This document shows, one piece after another, positions 44,024-53,529 of a stretch of DNA of 64,000 nt. Under the pieces are notes generated by a model that worked only from the letters and a program-made list of their open reading frames with translations, was not told the origin of the DNA and searched no databases. Each line of letters opens with the position of its first letter. Position 1 is the stretch's first letter. The position numbers were made by a program, and so were the translations under genes. The stretch is taken from assembly GCF_003351225.1 (NCBI RefSeq), contig NZ_QQSY01000002.1:819917-883916 (forward strand), read 5' to 3'. The DNA is from Dyella solisilvae (lineage in GTDB: Bacteria; Pseudomonadota; Gammaproteobacteria; Xanthomonadales; Rhodanobacteraceae).

Positions 44024-45352
44024 TTACTCGCGCGCGGCCAGCGTTCGATTGATGCGCAGCGCCAGCAGCGTGCACACCACGCCGGACAGCAGGTAGGCGC
44101 TGACCGCCCACAAGCCGAAACGATCCGACAGGCCAAGCGCCACCAGCGGCGCGAAGGCGGCGCCGATCAGCCAGGCGAAATCGGTGGTCAGCGCGGCGCC
44201 GGCATAGCGCAGGCGGATCTCGAAGTTGGAGGTCACGCTGCCGGCGGCCTGGCCATAGGACAGGCCCAAGCCACCAAAGCCCAGGACGACGAACGCATCC
44301 TGCCCCAGCTTGCCGCCGCCCAGCAGCCACGGCGTGATCAGCGCGAACACGCCGATCAGGGCCGCCATGGTCCCCAGCGTGGTGCGCCGTCCGATGCGGT
44401 CAGCCATGACGCCCGAGATGATCATGCCCATGATGCAGGCCACCGAGCCGATCAGCTCGGCCACCAGCATCGCATCCACCGACTGGGTGGCGCCCAGCAC
44501 GATCCACGACAGCGGGAAGATCGTCACCAGATGGAACAGCGCGTAACTGGCCAGTGCGGCGAAGGCGCCAATGAAGATGTTGCCGCCCTGCGTGCGCAGC
44601 AGCTCGACCATGCCGATCGGCTCGAGCTCGCGCTCTTCCATCGCCAGCGTGTATTCCTCGGTCACCACCAGGCGCAGGCGCGCGAACAGCGCCACCACGT
44701 TGATGGCGAAGGCCACGAAGAACGGATAGCGCCAGCCCCAGTCGATGAAATCTTCCTCGTCCAGCTCGGAGTGCAGGAAGAGGAACAGGCCGCCGGCCAC
44801 CATGAAGCCGATCGGAGCGCTCAACTGGCCCAGCATGGCGTACCAGCCGCGACGCGCCGGCGGCGTATTGAGCGCCAGCAGCGAAGGCAGGCCGTCCCAT
44901 GATCCGCCCAAGGCGATGCCCTGCAGGATGCGGAACAGCACGAGCAGGCCGATCGACCACGTGCCGATGTCCTTGTACGGCGGCAGGAAGGCCATGCCCG
45001 CCGTGGCGGTGCCGAGCAGGAACAGCGCGATGGTGAGCTTGGTGCCTCGGCTCCAGCGCCGCTGGATGCGCATGAACAGCGCGGTGCCGAATGGACGGGC
45101 GATGAAGGCCAGTGAAAAGATCGTGAAGGCATACAACATGCCGTCGAGCGGGCTGGCGTTCGGAAACAGCAGCGAAGGAAACACCAGCACGCAGGAGATG
45201 CCGAACACGAAGAAGTCGAAGTATTCGGACGTGCGACCAATCACGACACCCACGGCGATCTCGCCAGGAGCGACGCGCGCGTGGGCATGCAGCCGACTGA
45301 TCTCCTCTGGCGTGACGCCTGGCCTGCCGTGCTCGGGGAACGTGCTTGACAT
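44024..45352 (-). CDS. MFS transporter, metabolite:H+ symporter type
   Basis: The 442-residue inner-membrane protein has 12 hydrophobic segments and the metabolite-symporter pattern. This includes IGRTSEYFDFFVFG at helix 1, ARPFGTALFMRIQRRWSRGTKLT in loop 2-3, RILQGIALGGSWDG in helix 4-5 and the mirror motif ADRIGRRTTLG. Relatives carry dicarboxylates, sugar acids or betaines with protons. It is divergent from cyoA by 148 bases. MFS genes of this type commonly sit beside cyoABCD operons, but no functional link is proven. Confidence 0.88.
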   Translation of the reverse strand: MSSTFPEHGRPGVTPEEISRLHAHARVAPGEIAVGVVIGRTSEYFDFFVFGISCVLVFPSLLFPNASPLDGMLYAFTIFSLAFIARPFGTALFMRIQRRWSRGTKLTIALFLLGTATAGMAFLPPYKDIGTWSIGLLVLFRILQGIALGGSWDGLPSLLALNTPPARRGWYAMLGQLSAPIGFMVAGGLFLFLHSELDEEDFIDWGWRYPFFVAFAINVVALFARLRLVVTEEYTLAMEERELEPIGMVELLRTQGGNIFIGAFAALASYALFHLVTIFPLSWIVLGATQSVDAMLVAELIGSVACIMGMIISGVMADRIGRRTTLGTMAALIGVFALITPWLLGGGKLGQDAFVVLGFGGLGLSYGQAAGSVTSNFEIRLRYAGAALTTDFAWLIGAAFAPLVALGLSDRFGLWAVSAYLLSGVVCTLLALRINRTLAARE

Positions 45353-45500
45353 AGCCGTTACTCGGAAAGAGGGAGGATGACGCGGCCATCATCTGGCTTC
45401 GCCACGCCTCACGCGTTATGGGACCTTCTGCCCGATTCCTGTCGCGCGCCGATCGGCGTACCGTTTTCCACCATCCAGAACATCGGTTGCGCCGTCGGTC

Positions 45501-46496
45501 ATGTCTATGAAGGCTTTCCGTGGACTGCTGCTGTTATCTGCCGGCTTCCTGCTCGCGGGCTGCCAGACCGTACTGATGTCGCCCTCCGGCGACCTGGCCA
45601 AGCAACAACGCGACCTGATCCTCACCTCGACAGTACTGATGCTGCTGATCATCGTCCCGGTGATCGCACTGACGCTTGGTTTCGCCTGGCACTTCCGCGC
45701 CTCCAACAAGAAGGCTACCTACGATCCCGAATGGGATCACTCCACCATCCTCGAGCTGCTGATCTGGTCCGCGCCGCTGTTGATCATCATCGCACTCGGC
45801 GCGATTACCTGGGTCAGCACGCACAAGCTCGACCCGTACCGTCCGCTCGACCGCCTCGATGCCCACCGAGCGGTTCCCGCCGATGCGCGCCCACTGGTCA
45901 TCAACGTGGTTGCGCTCGACTGGAAGTGGTTGTTCATATACCCCGAGCAGGGCATTGCCACCGTGAACGAGCTGGCCGCGCCTGTCGACCGGCCGTTGCA
46001 GTTCAAGATTACGGCGACATCGGTGATGAACTCGTTCTTCATCCCTGCGATGGCCGGCCAGATCTACGCCATGCCCAACATGGAGACCGTGCTGCAGGCG
46101 GTGATCAACCACCCCGGCGAGTACAAGGGCTTCTCCGCCAACTACAGCGGCATTGGATTCTCCGGCATGTACTTCAGCTTCCATGGCCTGAGCGAGGACG
46201 GCTTCGAGCAATGGGTGGCGCAGGCCAAGGCCAATGGCGGGGACCTCAGCCGTGAGGCCTACGTGAAGCTCGCCGAGCCCAGCGCGAACGCGCCGGTGCA
46301 GTTCTTCGCCACCGTGGCGCCGGGGCTCTACCAGGCCATCCTCACCCACTGCGTGCAACCGGAGAACCCCTCGTGCATGAGCCGCATGCAGATGCGGCCA
46401 CCCAAGGCCGAGGGCGCTGCGTCCGACAACGTGAATGCCGACGGCGCCGCCACCGGCATGGCCGGCATGCCGCGCCACAATTCTTCTTCGGACTGA
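45501..46496 (+). CDS. cyoA: Cytochrome bo3-type quinol oxidase subunit II
   Basis: This is subunit II of the ubiquinol oxidase that reduces oxygen to water and pumps protons. The 331-residue lipoprotein has a signal peptide with lipobox LLAGC (Cys21), two membrane helices (about 40-62 and 85-105), and a periplasmic cupredoxin domain starting at DWKWLFIYPEQGIATVNE. The CuA ligands of cytochrome c oxidases are absent, as expected for a quinol oxidase. The C-terminal 40 residues are low-complexity. First gene of cyoABCD-SURF1, divergent from an MFS transporter. Confidence 0.95.
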   Translation: MSMKAFRGLLLLSAGFLLAGCQTVLMSPSGDLAKQQRDLILTSTVLMLLIIVPVIALTLGFAWHFRASNKKATYDPEWDHSTILELLIWSAPLLIIIALGAITWVSTHKLDPYRPLDRLDAHRAVPADARPLVINVVALDWKWLFIYPEQGIATVNELAAPVDRPLQFKITATSVMNSFFIPAMAGQIYAMPNMETVLQAVINHPGEYKGFSANYSGIGFSGMYFSFHGLSEDGFEQWVAQAKANGGDLSREAYVKLAEPSANAPVQFFATVAPGLYQAILTHCVQPENPSCMSRMQMRPPKAEGAASDNVNADGAATGMAGMPRHNSSSD

Positions 46497-46519
46497 CCTA
46501 GCGACAGGCGGTGTCCACG

Positions 46520-48523
46520 ATGCTTGCCCATCCCGACCTCACCAAGCTGATCTTCGGTCGCCTCACGCTGGAGGCGCTGCCGCTGCACGTGCCGATCGTG
46601 CTGGGCACCTTTGCGGTGGTGGCGCTGGGCGGACTCGTCCTGGTCGGCGCGCTCACCTACTTCAAGCTGTGGGGCTACCTGTGGCGCGAGTGGTTCACCA
46701 GCATCGACCACAAGCGCATCGGCATCATGTACATGATCCTCGGCTTCGTGATGTTGCTGCGCGGTTTTGCCGACGCCGTGATGATGCGCGCCCAGCAGGC
46801 GATCTCCTTCGGCGACAACATGGGCTATCTGCCGCCGGAGCACTACGACCAGATTTTCACCGCGCACGGCGTGATCATGATCTTCTTCGTCGCCATGCCG
46901 ATGGTGACAGGCATGATGAACTTCGTGATGCCGCTGCAGATCGGCGCACGCGACGTGGCGTTTCCCTTCCTCAACAACTTCAGCTTCTGGATGACCGTGG
47001 CTGGCGCGCTCTTGGTCATGGCGTCACTGTTCATCGGCGAATTCGCACGCACCGGCTGGCTGGCCTATCCGCCGCTGTCTGACATCGTCTCCAGCCCTGA
47101 CGCGGGCGTGGACTACTACATCTGGGCCTTGCAGATCGCCGGCGTCGGCACCTTGTTATCGGGCATCAACCTGCTGGTCACCATCGTGAAGATGCGGGCG
47201 CCGGGCATGACGCTGATGCGCATGCCGGTGTTCACCTGGACGGCGCTGTGCACGAACGTGCTGATCGTGGCGGCCTTTCCTGTGCTGACCGCGGCGCTGG
47301 CGCTGCTGGCGCTGGACCGCTACGCGGGCACCAACTTCTTCACCACCGAGCTTGGCGGCAACGCCATGATGTACGTGAACCTGATCTGGATCTGGGGCCA
47401 TCCGGAGGTCTACATCCTGGTTCTGCCGGTGTTCGGCATCTTCTCGGAGGTGACCGCCACCTTCAGCCGCAAGCCGCTGTTCGGCTATACCTCGATGGTG
47501 TACGCCAGCGTGGTGATCACCGTGCTGTCCTACCTGGTGTGGCTGCACCACTTTTTCACCATGGGCTCGGGCGCCAGCGTCAATTCGTTCTTCGGCATCA
47601 CCACCATGATCATCTCGATCCCCACGGGGGCGAAGATCTTCAACTGGCTGTTCACCATGTACCGCGGCCGGGTGGAGTTCGAGGTGCCGATGATGTGGAC
47701 GGTGGCCTTCATGGTCACCTTCGTGATTGGCGGCATGACCGGCGTGCTGCTGGCGGTGCCGCCGGCTGACTTCTCGCTGCACAACAGCCTGTTCCTGATC
47801 GCGCACTTCCACAACGTGATCATCGGCGGCGTGGTGTTCGGGCTGTTCGCCGGCATCTACTACTGGTTTCCCAAGGCGTTCGGCTTCCGGCTGGAGCCGT
47901 TCTGGGGCAAGTGCGCGTTCTGGTTCTGGGTGGTCGGCTTCTATTTCGCCTTCATGCCGCTGTACATGCTGGGCCTGATGGGTGTCACGCGGCGCCTCAG
48001 CCACTTCAACGATCCGGCCCTGCAGATCTGGTTCGTGGCGGCGGCATTCGGCGCGTTCCTGATCCTGCTCGGCATCGGCAGCCAGATCATGCAGTTCGCG
48101 GTGAGCTTCAAGAACCGCGAGGCCCTGCGCGACGTCACCGGCGACCCCTGGAACGGCCGCACGCTGGAATGGTCGACCTCCTCGCCGCCGCCCAAGTACA
48201 ACTTCGCATTCACCCCGCTGGTGCATGACCACGACGCGTGGTGGATGATGAAGAAGCATCGCTACCAGCGTCCGCTCGACGGCTTCGTGCCGATCCACAT
48301 GCCGAGCAACACCGGTGCCGGCATCATCCTCGCCGGCCTGAGCTTCGTGTTCGGCTTCGCCATGATCTGGTACATGTGGCTGCTCGCCGCCGTGTCGTTC
48401 GCGGCGCTGCTGCTGACAGCCATCGCACATACGTTCAACTACCACCGCGACTACTACCTGTCGGCGGACGAAGTGCGCCGCGTCGAGGCATCCCGTACGG
48501 AGCTGCTGGCACGCCATGTCTGA
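46520..48523 (+). CDS. cyoB: Cytochrome bo3-type quinol oxidase subunit I
   Basis: This is the catalytic haem-copper subunit with low-spin haem, high-spin haem and CuB. The 667-residue protein has about 15 membrane helices. The haem-copper signature includes [10 protein letters not shown] (haem ligand His), [14 protein letters not shown] (CuB His cross-linked to Tyr), WLHHFFT (CuB His pair) and [11 protein letters not shown] (haem ligands). GTG at 46511 is an alternative start, but AGGCGG (46505-46510) is better spaced for the ATG at 46520. It overlaps cyoC by eight bases. Confidence 0.96.
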   Translation: MLAHPDLTKLIFGRLTLEALPLHVPIVLGTFAVVALGGLVLVGALTYFKLWGYLWREWFTSIDHKRIGIMYMILGFVMLLRGFADAVMMRAQQAISFGDNMGYLPPEHYDQIFTAHGVIMIFFVAMPMVTGMMNFVMPLQIGARDVAFPFLNNFSFWMTVAGALLVMASLFIGEFARTGWLAYPPLSDIVSSPDAGVDYYIWALQIAGVGTLLSGINLLVTIVKMRAPGMTLMRMPVFTWTALCTNVLIVAAFPVLTAALALLALDRYAGTNFFTTELGGNAMMYVNLIWIWGHPEVYILVLPVFGIFSEVTATFSRKPLFGYTSMVYASVVITVLSYLVWLHHFFTMGSGASVNSFFGITTMIISIPTGAKIFNWLFTMYRGRVEFEVPMMWTVAFMVTFVIGGMTGVLLAVPPADFSLHNSLFLIAHFHNVIIGGVVFGLFAGIYYWFPKAFGFRLEPFWGKCAFWFWVVGFYFAFMPLYMLGLMGVTRRLSHFNDPALQIWFVAAAFGAFLILLGIGSQIMQFAVSFKNREALRDVTGDPWNGRTLEWSTSSPPPKYNFAFTPLVHDHDAWWMMKKHRYQRPLDGFVPIHMPSNTGAGIILAGLSFVFGFAMIWYMWLLAAVSFAALLLTAIAHTFNYHRDYYLSADEVRRVEASRTELLARHV

Positions 48524-49154
48524 GATATCCACCATGCTTCCCATGGCCGGCGCGCCGACGCAGCCGCTGGAATTCCACGTCACCAGCGAGACCCATCCGC
48601 CCAATGGCACGCTGCTGGGCTTCTGGGTCTACCTGATGAGCGACTGCCTCGTCTTCGCCTGCCTGTTCGCCGCCTATGGCGTGCTAGGGCGGCAGTTCGC
48701 CGGCGGCCCCACCGCAGCGGAAGTGCTGGAGATTCCCACGGTGGCGCTCAACACCGCCTTGCTGCTGCTGTCCTCCATCACCTATGGCTTCGCCGTGCTG
48801 GAGATGCAGCGCGATCGCCAGAGCCCCATGCTGGGCTGGCTGGTGGTCACCGGGCTGCTTGGCCTGGGCTTTCTCACCATCGAGCTGCGCGAATTCGCGC
48901 ATCTGATTTCGATCGGGGCCGGACCGCAGCGCAGCGCGTTCCTGTCCTCGTTCTTCACCCTGGTCGGCACCCACGGCCTGCATGTCACCACGGGCATCCT
49001 GTGGATGATCGTGCTGATCATCCAGGTGCTGAAGAAGGGGCTGATCACCGCCAACAAGCGGCGCCTGATGTGCCTGTCGATGTTCTGGCACTTCCTCGAC
49101 GTGGTGTGGGTCGGCGTTTTCAGCTTCGTCTATCTGATGGGAGTGCTGCCATGA
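48516..49154 (+). CDS. cyoC: Cytochrome bo3-type quinol oxidase subunit III
   Basis: The 212-residue inner-membrane subunit of the bo3 oxidase has five hydrophobic segments, fewer than in cytochrome c oxidase subunit III, as is normal for CyoC. Recognisable parts are [16 protein letters not shown], the [19 protein letters not shown] segment and the C-terminal [20 protein letters not shown]. It stabilises subunit I and the lipid environment near the proton path. It overlaps cyoB by 8 and cyoD by 4 bases. Confidence 0.95.
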   Translation: MSEISTMLPMAGAPTQPLEFHVTSETHPPNGTLLGFWVYLMSDCLVFACLFAAYGVLGRQFAGGPTAAEVLEIPTVALNTALLLLSSITYGFAVLEMQRDRQSPMLGWLVVTGLLGLGFLTIELREFAHLISIGAGPQRSAFLSSFFTLVGTHGLHVTTGILWMIVLIIQVLKKGLITANKRRLMCLSMFWHFLDVVWVGVFSFVYLMGVLP

Positions 49155-49537
49155 GCGCGCATGACGACACGCAGCACGGGCACGACGACGCCCACGGCCA
49201 CGACGACCTGGGCATCCACGCCACCTTCGGTGGCTACATGACCGGCTTCGTACTGGCGGTGATCCTCACCATCATCCCGTTCTGGGTGGTGATGGCGAAG
49301 GTGTTCGAGAAGTCCAGTTCGGCGGCGGTGGTGATCCTGGGCCTGGCCGCAGTGCAGATCGTGGTGCACATGATCTACTTCCTGCACATGAACACGAAAT
49401 CCGAGGGCGGCTGGAACATGCTGGCGTTGGTGTTTACCATCGTGCTGGTGCTGATCACGCTCAGCGGATCCATCTGGATCATGTATCACCTCAACGACAA
49501 CATGATGCCCCTGATGAATCCGGCCAACCTGCCGTGA
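49151..49537 (+). CDS. cyoD: Cytochrome bo3-type quinol oxidase subunit IV
   Basis: The 128-residue subunit has a His/Asp-rich cytoplasmic N-terminus and three membrane helices (about 28-50, 55-77 and 90-112). The stretch VQIVVHMIYFLHMNTKSEGGWN is typical of CyoD. It helps assemble CuB into subunit I. The His-rich N-terminus (HDDTQHGHDDAHGHDD) is unusually marked for this subunit and might bind metal. It starts with an ATGA overlap on cyoC. Confidence 0.94.
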   Translation: MSAHDDTQHGHDDAHGHDDLGIHATFGGYMTGFVLAVILTIIPFWVVMAKVFEKSSSAAVVILGLAAVQIVVHMIYFLHMNTKSEGGWNMLALVFTIVLVLITLSGSIWIMYHLNDNMMPLMNPANLP

Positions 49538-49580
49538 CGGCGCCACGAACCCACCGCACGTTCCCCGCCGCGAGTCATCC

Positions 49581-50348
49581 ATGCGCTCCACCGAAGAAAC
49601 GGGCCGCCTGCCGCGCGGCCCTGTCGCCCTGACCCTGTTTGCCCTGCTGGGGCTGGGCCTGTTCGCCGGCTTCATCGCCCTCGGCACGTGGCAAGTACAC
49701 CGGCTGGCCTGGAAGCGTGACCTGATCGCCCGCGTAGACCAACGCGTGCACGCGGCTCCCGAGGATGCGCCCGGCCCATCGGCATGGAGCGATGTCACCG
49801 CGCCATCGTCCGAATACCGGCACGTGCGCCTGCACGGCACGTTCCTGCATGATCGCCAGACGCTGGTGTGGGCGGCGACCGATCTGGGCAGTGGCTACTG
49901 GGTGATCACGCCGCTGCAGCAGGCCGATGGCAGCGTCGTGCTGGTCAACCGCGGCTTCGTGCCGGCGGACTGGTGCGGCATCAAGGGGCAGTGCGCGACG
50001 CAACCGGACGGCGAGACCACGCTGACCGGCCTGCTGCGCATGAGCGAACCGTCGGGCATGTTTCGTCACAACGACCCTGCCCGCAACAGCTGGTACACCC
50101 GCGACGTTCCGGCCATCGCCGCCGCACGCGGGCTCAGCCGCGTCGCGCCTTACTTCGTGGACGAGGACGCCGCGCCAGGCACGCTGGACGCAGGCAAGCC
50201 CGCCTGGCCGCAAGGCGGGCTGACGGTGATCGCTTTTCCCAACAACCACCTCAGCTACCTGATCACCTGGTACCTGCTGGCCTTGATGGTGCTTGCGGCC
50301 GGCGTCTACGTCGCCTACGACGAGGTTCGGCTGCGCCGCCACCCGTAG
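49581..50348 (+). CDS. SURF1 family oxidase assembly protein
   Basis: The 255-residue membrane protein has two membrane helices, near residues 16-38 and 225-247, which flank a periplasmic domain. SURF1 motifs include FIALGTWQVHRLAWKRDLI after helix 1, the VLVNRGFVPADW strand and NNHLSYLITWYLLA before helix 2. In the family it helps insert haem into oxidase subunit I. It follows cyoD by 43 bases on the same strand, so it most likely serves this bo3 enzyme. No cyoE haem O synthase gene follows here. Confidence 0.9.
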   Translation: MRSTEETGRLPRGPVALTLFALLGLGLFAGFIALGTWQVHRLAWKRDLIARVDQRVHAAPEDAPGPSAWSDVTAPSSEYRHVRLHGTFLHDRQTLVWAATDLGSGYWVITPLQQADGSVVLVNRGFVPADWCGIKGQCATQPDGETTLTGLLRMSEPSGMFRHNDPARNSWYTRDVPAIAAARGLSRVAPYFVDEDAAPGTLDAGKPAWPQGGLTVIAFPNNHLSYLITWYLLALMVLAAGVYVAYDEVRLRRHP

Positions 50349-50356
50349 CTCAGTGC

Positions 50357-50393
50357 TTCCCGTGGGAACGCACAACGCGCGCTCCCACGGGAA
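50357..50393. terminator. Hairpin between convergent SURF1 and DUF2501 genes
   Basis: TTCCCGTGGGA at 50357-50367 pairs perfectly with TCCCACGGGAA at 50383-50393 around a 15-base loop. It sits just past the SURF1 stop and just past the convergent DUF2501 gene stop. It has no clear U tract, so function as a bidirectional terminator is likely but not certain. Confidence 0.6.
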
Positions 50394-50405
50394 CGGCTCG
50401 CGCGG

Positions 50406-50939
50406 CTACATGTGCAGGAACGACTTGCCCTGCTTCAGCACGGTGTCGCACACCTTGGTGGTGAGCTGCGACTTCAGGTCGCTGGAACCACCGCCGAGCG
50501 TATTGAGGTCCATGCTCTGGCCGTTGCTGCCCTGCAGGATGCCCTTGGCGCCGCTGAGGTAGCTTGGGTCGCTGGTGGCGCTACCGCCGCTGCTGGTGGT
50601 GGACTTGTGCTTGGCGCTGCCAGTGAGCTCATTGAACATCTGGCTCGGGTCCGAACTCTGGCCGCTCTTCACCGTGCCGGTGCTCGTGCCACCGCCGCCC
50701 AGCTTGCCCATCAGCTGGTCCTTGATGCCGGATGCTCCGGAGTCACCGCCGAGGAAATTGTTCTTCATGCAGTATTCCAGCAGGCCCGCCACGTTGCCCA
50801 TGCTGCCCGAGGTCATGGAACCGCCGCCGGGGATCATGCTGCCAAGCTTGCCCAGGTCTTGCGCGCTGCCGGGACCGCACGCGAGGCTGAGCGCGATGGT
50901 TGCGCCGATGGTGGTTAAGCTGCCGATGCGCTTGTTCAT
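50406..50939 (-). CDS. DUF2501 domain exported protein (YjjA-like)
   Basis: The 177-residue protein has a signal peptide (about 1-26). A Gly/Ser-rich low-complexity middle follows, with the segments VAGLLEYCMKNNFLGG and a C-terminal DLKSQLTTKVCDTVLKQGKSFL typical of DUF2501. Two cysteines in the mature part could form a disulfide in the periplasm. The function of this family is not known. It converges on the SURF1 gene and is divergent from a small lipoprotein gene. Confidence 0.87.
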   Translation of the reverse strand: MNKRIGSLTTIGATIALSLACGPGSAQDLGKLGSMIPGGGSMTSGSMGNVAGLLEYCMKNNFLGGDSGASGIKDQLMGKLGGGGTSTGTVKSGQSSDPSQMFNELTGSAKHKSTTSSGGSATSDPSYLSGAKGILQGSNGQSMDLNTLGGGSSDLKSQLTTKVCDTVLKQGKSFLHM

Positions 50940-51098
50940 GGATTGCCCTCCGTGTATCTGCCGAATTCAACACCTTGCGTCGTTACGGTTGCGTCAGCGC
51001 GCAGGACGCCTCGAACGTTTCCCGTTCAGGTGTGCGCCCGCCTGGCGCGGCCGTACCCTGGGCGCGAGCCTGTACCCCGACTTCATGGAAGCCAAACG

Positions 51099-51461
51099 AT
51101 GAAACGAATTGTGGTCCTTGCGATGGTGGCGACGCTGATGGCCGGCTGCTCGAGCGTGGGCAGCCTGCGCAACTCCAAGCCCACCGCCGCCTACGAAGGC
51201 AGCGGCAGCGTCGGCGACATCGCCTCGTGCATCTCCGGCGCATGGGGCAGCAAGCCGGTGCACCTGGTGTCGTACCAGGAATACACAGGCACCAGCATCG
51301 AGATTCACCAGACCGAGGACGGCCCGGCGGTGGCGCTGGTCGACATCAAGCCGGTGAGCGCCCGCACGGTGGCCACCTACTATTCGAACTTCGACGAAGA
51401 CGACAGCTGGTATTTCCAGGAAGTGGAGCGCTGCGTCGACACCACGCTGCCGCACGAATGA
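51099..51461 (+). CDS. Small lipoprotein of unknown function
   Basis: The 120-residue product has a signal peptide with lipobox LMAGC (Cys17) and is therefore predicted to be lipid-anchored in the envelope. The mature part includes DIASCISGAWG, SIEIHQTEDGPAVALVDIKP and a closing VERCVDTTLP. Two further cysteines may form a disulfide. I do not recognise a named family. Earlier in-frame start codons lack the signal peptide context, so I start at 51099. A strong hairpin follows 5 bases after the stop. Confidence 0.8.
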   Translation: MKRIVVLAMVATLMAGCSSVGSLRNSKPTAAYEGSGSVGDIASCISGAWGSKPVHLVSYQEYTGTSIEIHQTEDGPAVALVDIKPVSARTVATYYSNFDEDDSWYFQEVERCVDTTLPHE

Positions 51462-51466
51462 GTCTG

Positions 51467-51499
51467 CTGGGGACGGGGCCCGCCGGGCCCCGTCCCCAG
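51467..51499. terminator. Strong two-way hairpin between the lipoprotein and S53 genes
   Basis: A perfect 15-bp GC-rich stem (51467-51481 with 51485-51499) has a 3-base loop. It lies between the convergent lipoprotein and S53 peptidase genes. No U tract follows on either strand. Confidence 0.75.
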
Positions 51500-51509
51500 G
51501 ATGTAGCGC

Positions 51510-53225
51510 TTACTGCTGCAAGGTGGTGATCAGACCCGCCTTCGGGCTGCCCCAGCCGGTGACCAGGTCATAGCCGGTGACCGCCGAGTAACTGCCCGAC
51601 TTGCCACTGGTGATGTCGTGGAAGTCGGTTGCATACGTGCTGGTGATGTTCTGCGGGTAGATCGTCGCGTTGAAGTTGCCCACGCGCGTTCCACCGTTGG
51701 CCACGATCTGCTGGTTGACCAGGGCGATGAAACCCGCCCACATCGGCGCGGCGAAGCTGGTGCCGCCGTATTCGTTGGCCAGGCAGCTGGTCTGGTCGGC
51801 GCAGGTGTAGAAGGTGAAGTTGGCATTGGCCGAGACGTCGGGGCCGTTGCGTAGCGTGGTCGAGCCCTTGTTGCTGGTGTTGATCACGCCCGACAGCTTC
51901 TGCCAGGACGGAATGGCGATCTTGTCCGGCGAAATGCCGCCGCCGCTGTCGACCCAAGCGGTTTCCGACTTCCATGCGCCGGCCGCGCTGGCGGTGACCA
52001 GGTCGGTGCCGCCCACCGAGATCACATAGGCATCGTCGGCCGGCCAGGCTTCGTTGCGCCGCGACCAGGTGGAGCTGTCGCCGGACGCCGCGAAGAAGGT
52101 CTGGCCTTGCGCGGCCATCTTCTCGAAGTAGGGATCAAGCGTGGACGGATCCGCCGGCGTCCAGCCCCACGAGCAGCCGATGGTGGTCGGCAGCGGGCTG
52201 TGCGTGGTCATCGCGCTGATGATCGCGGTGTCAGTCGACCCGACGTACATCACCAGGCTGCTCAGCCCCGGCGCCATGCCCAGCGCCTGGGTCATGTCGA
52301 GCGTCTGCTCGGTGTCGTCGCAACCGCTCTTGTACAGGCAGGAGGTGCTGGTGCCATCGGTCGACAGCACCGAGACCGGTACGCTGTTGGTCTGGTTGAC
52401 GTTCTTGAAATAGGTGGTGAGGTCAGCCAGATCGGTGCCTTCGTACTCGAACAGGCCCAGGTTCTGGCCGGCGCCGGTCAGTGCGGTGCCGCCGTAGTAG
52501 GCCGCGCGCATGTCACTGCCGAGGAACGACGCGGACGGACCGGAGCCCGTGGTGGCGTGCGGTACGACGGCCTCGGGGTTGATGCCATTGGCCTTGGCGT
52601 AGTCGCTCTTCTTCACGTACAGCGGGTGCGGCAGCGAATAGTTGTCCAGCCCCGACACGTGCCACAACGGAGTCGCCAGCGCCGTCGTGGGTTCGCGGTC
52701 AGGGCTGAAGAACACGCGATTCTCGGTCGGATGCTGGTAGGTGCGCATCTTCACGTTGAACGCCTTCTCGACCGCCGATACCGGACCGGACACCTGCACG
52801 TCCATGCCGTCGCGACTGCCGCCGACCACGCGCAGGCCGAAGCCCGCGAGATAGCTCACCACTGCGTCGTAGTCGGCCTGCGTCGGGCCGAACCGCGCGG
52901 TGAACTGCTCGGGCGTGAGGTATTGGCGATAGGAGGGACTCGCGGGGTTGGTGACCTCGGCGACGAAAGCGTCCAGTCCGGCGCGGTCGCGCACGGGCAG
53001 CACGACATCGAGTCGCATCACCTGATTGGCGGGCAGGCTGCCGACTCGCGCGGCCGTGTTGGCGCTCACCGCGTCACGCACATGATGCGTCAACACCTCG
53101 GCAGCCTGCGCCGTGCCGGTGGCGAGAAACGCCATCGCGATGGCGAACGACAGGCCGCGGACTTTCCGCAGCGATCCACGAACTCCATTTCGTGCAGCTG
53201 TTCCAGTCAAAGCTGTACTAGTCAT
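51510..53225 (-). CDS. S53 family (sedolisin/kumamolisin-type) secreted pro-peptidase
   Basis: The 571-residue precursor has a signal peptide (about 20-42). A pro-kumamolisin activation domain follows at about 43-200, and then the catalytic domain. The sedolisin triad is present: Glu306 and Asp310 in EQTLD and Ser490 in GGTSFAAP. The oxyanion-region segment ASGDSS is at 380-385. S53 enzymes are acid-active endopeptidases that mature by self-cleavage. The upstream frame is open, but the signal peptide fixes the start near 53225. It is probably secreted and nutritional, in line with the exported S10 enzyme. Confidence 0.92.
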   Translation of the reverse strand: MTSTALTGTAARNGVRGSLRKVRGLSFAIAMAFLATGTAQAAEVLTHHVRDAVSANTAARVGSLPANQVMRLDVVLPVRDRAGLDAFVAEVTNPASPSYRQYLTPEQFTARFGPTQADYDAVVSYLAGFGLRVVGGSRDGMDVQVSGPVSAVEKAFNVKMRTYQHPTENRVFFSPDREPTTALATPLWHVSGLDNYSLPHPLYVKKSDYAKANGINPEAVVPHATTGSGPSASFLGSDMRAAYYGGTALTGAGQNLGLFEYEGTDLADLTTYFKNVNQTNSVPVSVLSTDGTSTSCLYKSGCDDTEQTLDMTQALGMAPGLSSLVMYVGSTDTAIISAMTTHSPLPTTIGCSWGWTPADPSTLDPYFEKMAAQGQTFFAASGDSSTWSRRNEAWPADDAYVISVGGTDLVTASAAGAWKSETAWVDSGGGISPDKIAIPSWQKLSGVINTSNKGSTTLRNGPDVSANANFTFYTCADQTSCLANEYGGTSFAAPMWAGFIALVNQQIVANGGTRVGNFNATIYPQNITSTYATDFHDITSGKSGSYSAVTGYDLVTGWGSPKAGLITTLQQ

Positions 53226-53529
53226 GGGAGGACTCTCCTCGATGTAGACAGTGACCGAGAAATCAGTCGAAAGGGGAGCTGGCGACACGCTCCCCCGTGC
53301 GCCGTTTGGCGGCGCGAGGCTAGACCTGCAACCGTCGGCTTGCAGTGAATCTGGCGCGATATGGAGCGAGAAAGTTCTTGCGTCGCAAGCATGCGATCGA
53401 ACGCGCAAGCGTCGCGCAAGCGTCGCGCAAGGAAATGCAGCGAAGGCTGCCCGCTGCGATGGCGTCACAGGTAGACGCGTCGATGCGCGACGCGTGAACC
53501 CACGCGCCGCGCATCGCGGTGGAACAGGA
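53226..53529. other. Gap upstream of the S53 peptidase gene
   Basis: This 304-base stretch lies between the eda stop and the S53 start. It contains an 11-base tandem repeat at 53402-53431 and a short palindrome CTTGCGTCGCAAG. I see no gene and no convincing promoter elements, although the S53 promoter should be here. Confidence 0.5.
53402..53431. repeat. 11-base tandem repeat, about 2.7 copies
   Basis: The unit CGCGCAAGCGT repeats at 11-base intervals from 53402 to 53431, ending in CGCGCAAGG. The spacing is close to one helical turn, so the face would be repeated on one side of the DNA. Confidence 0.7.
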
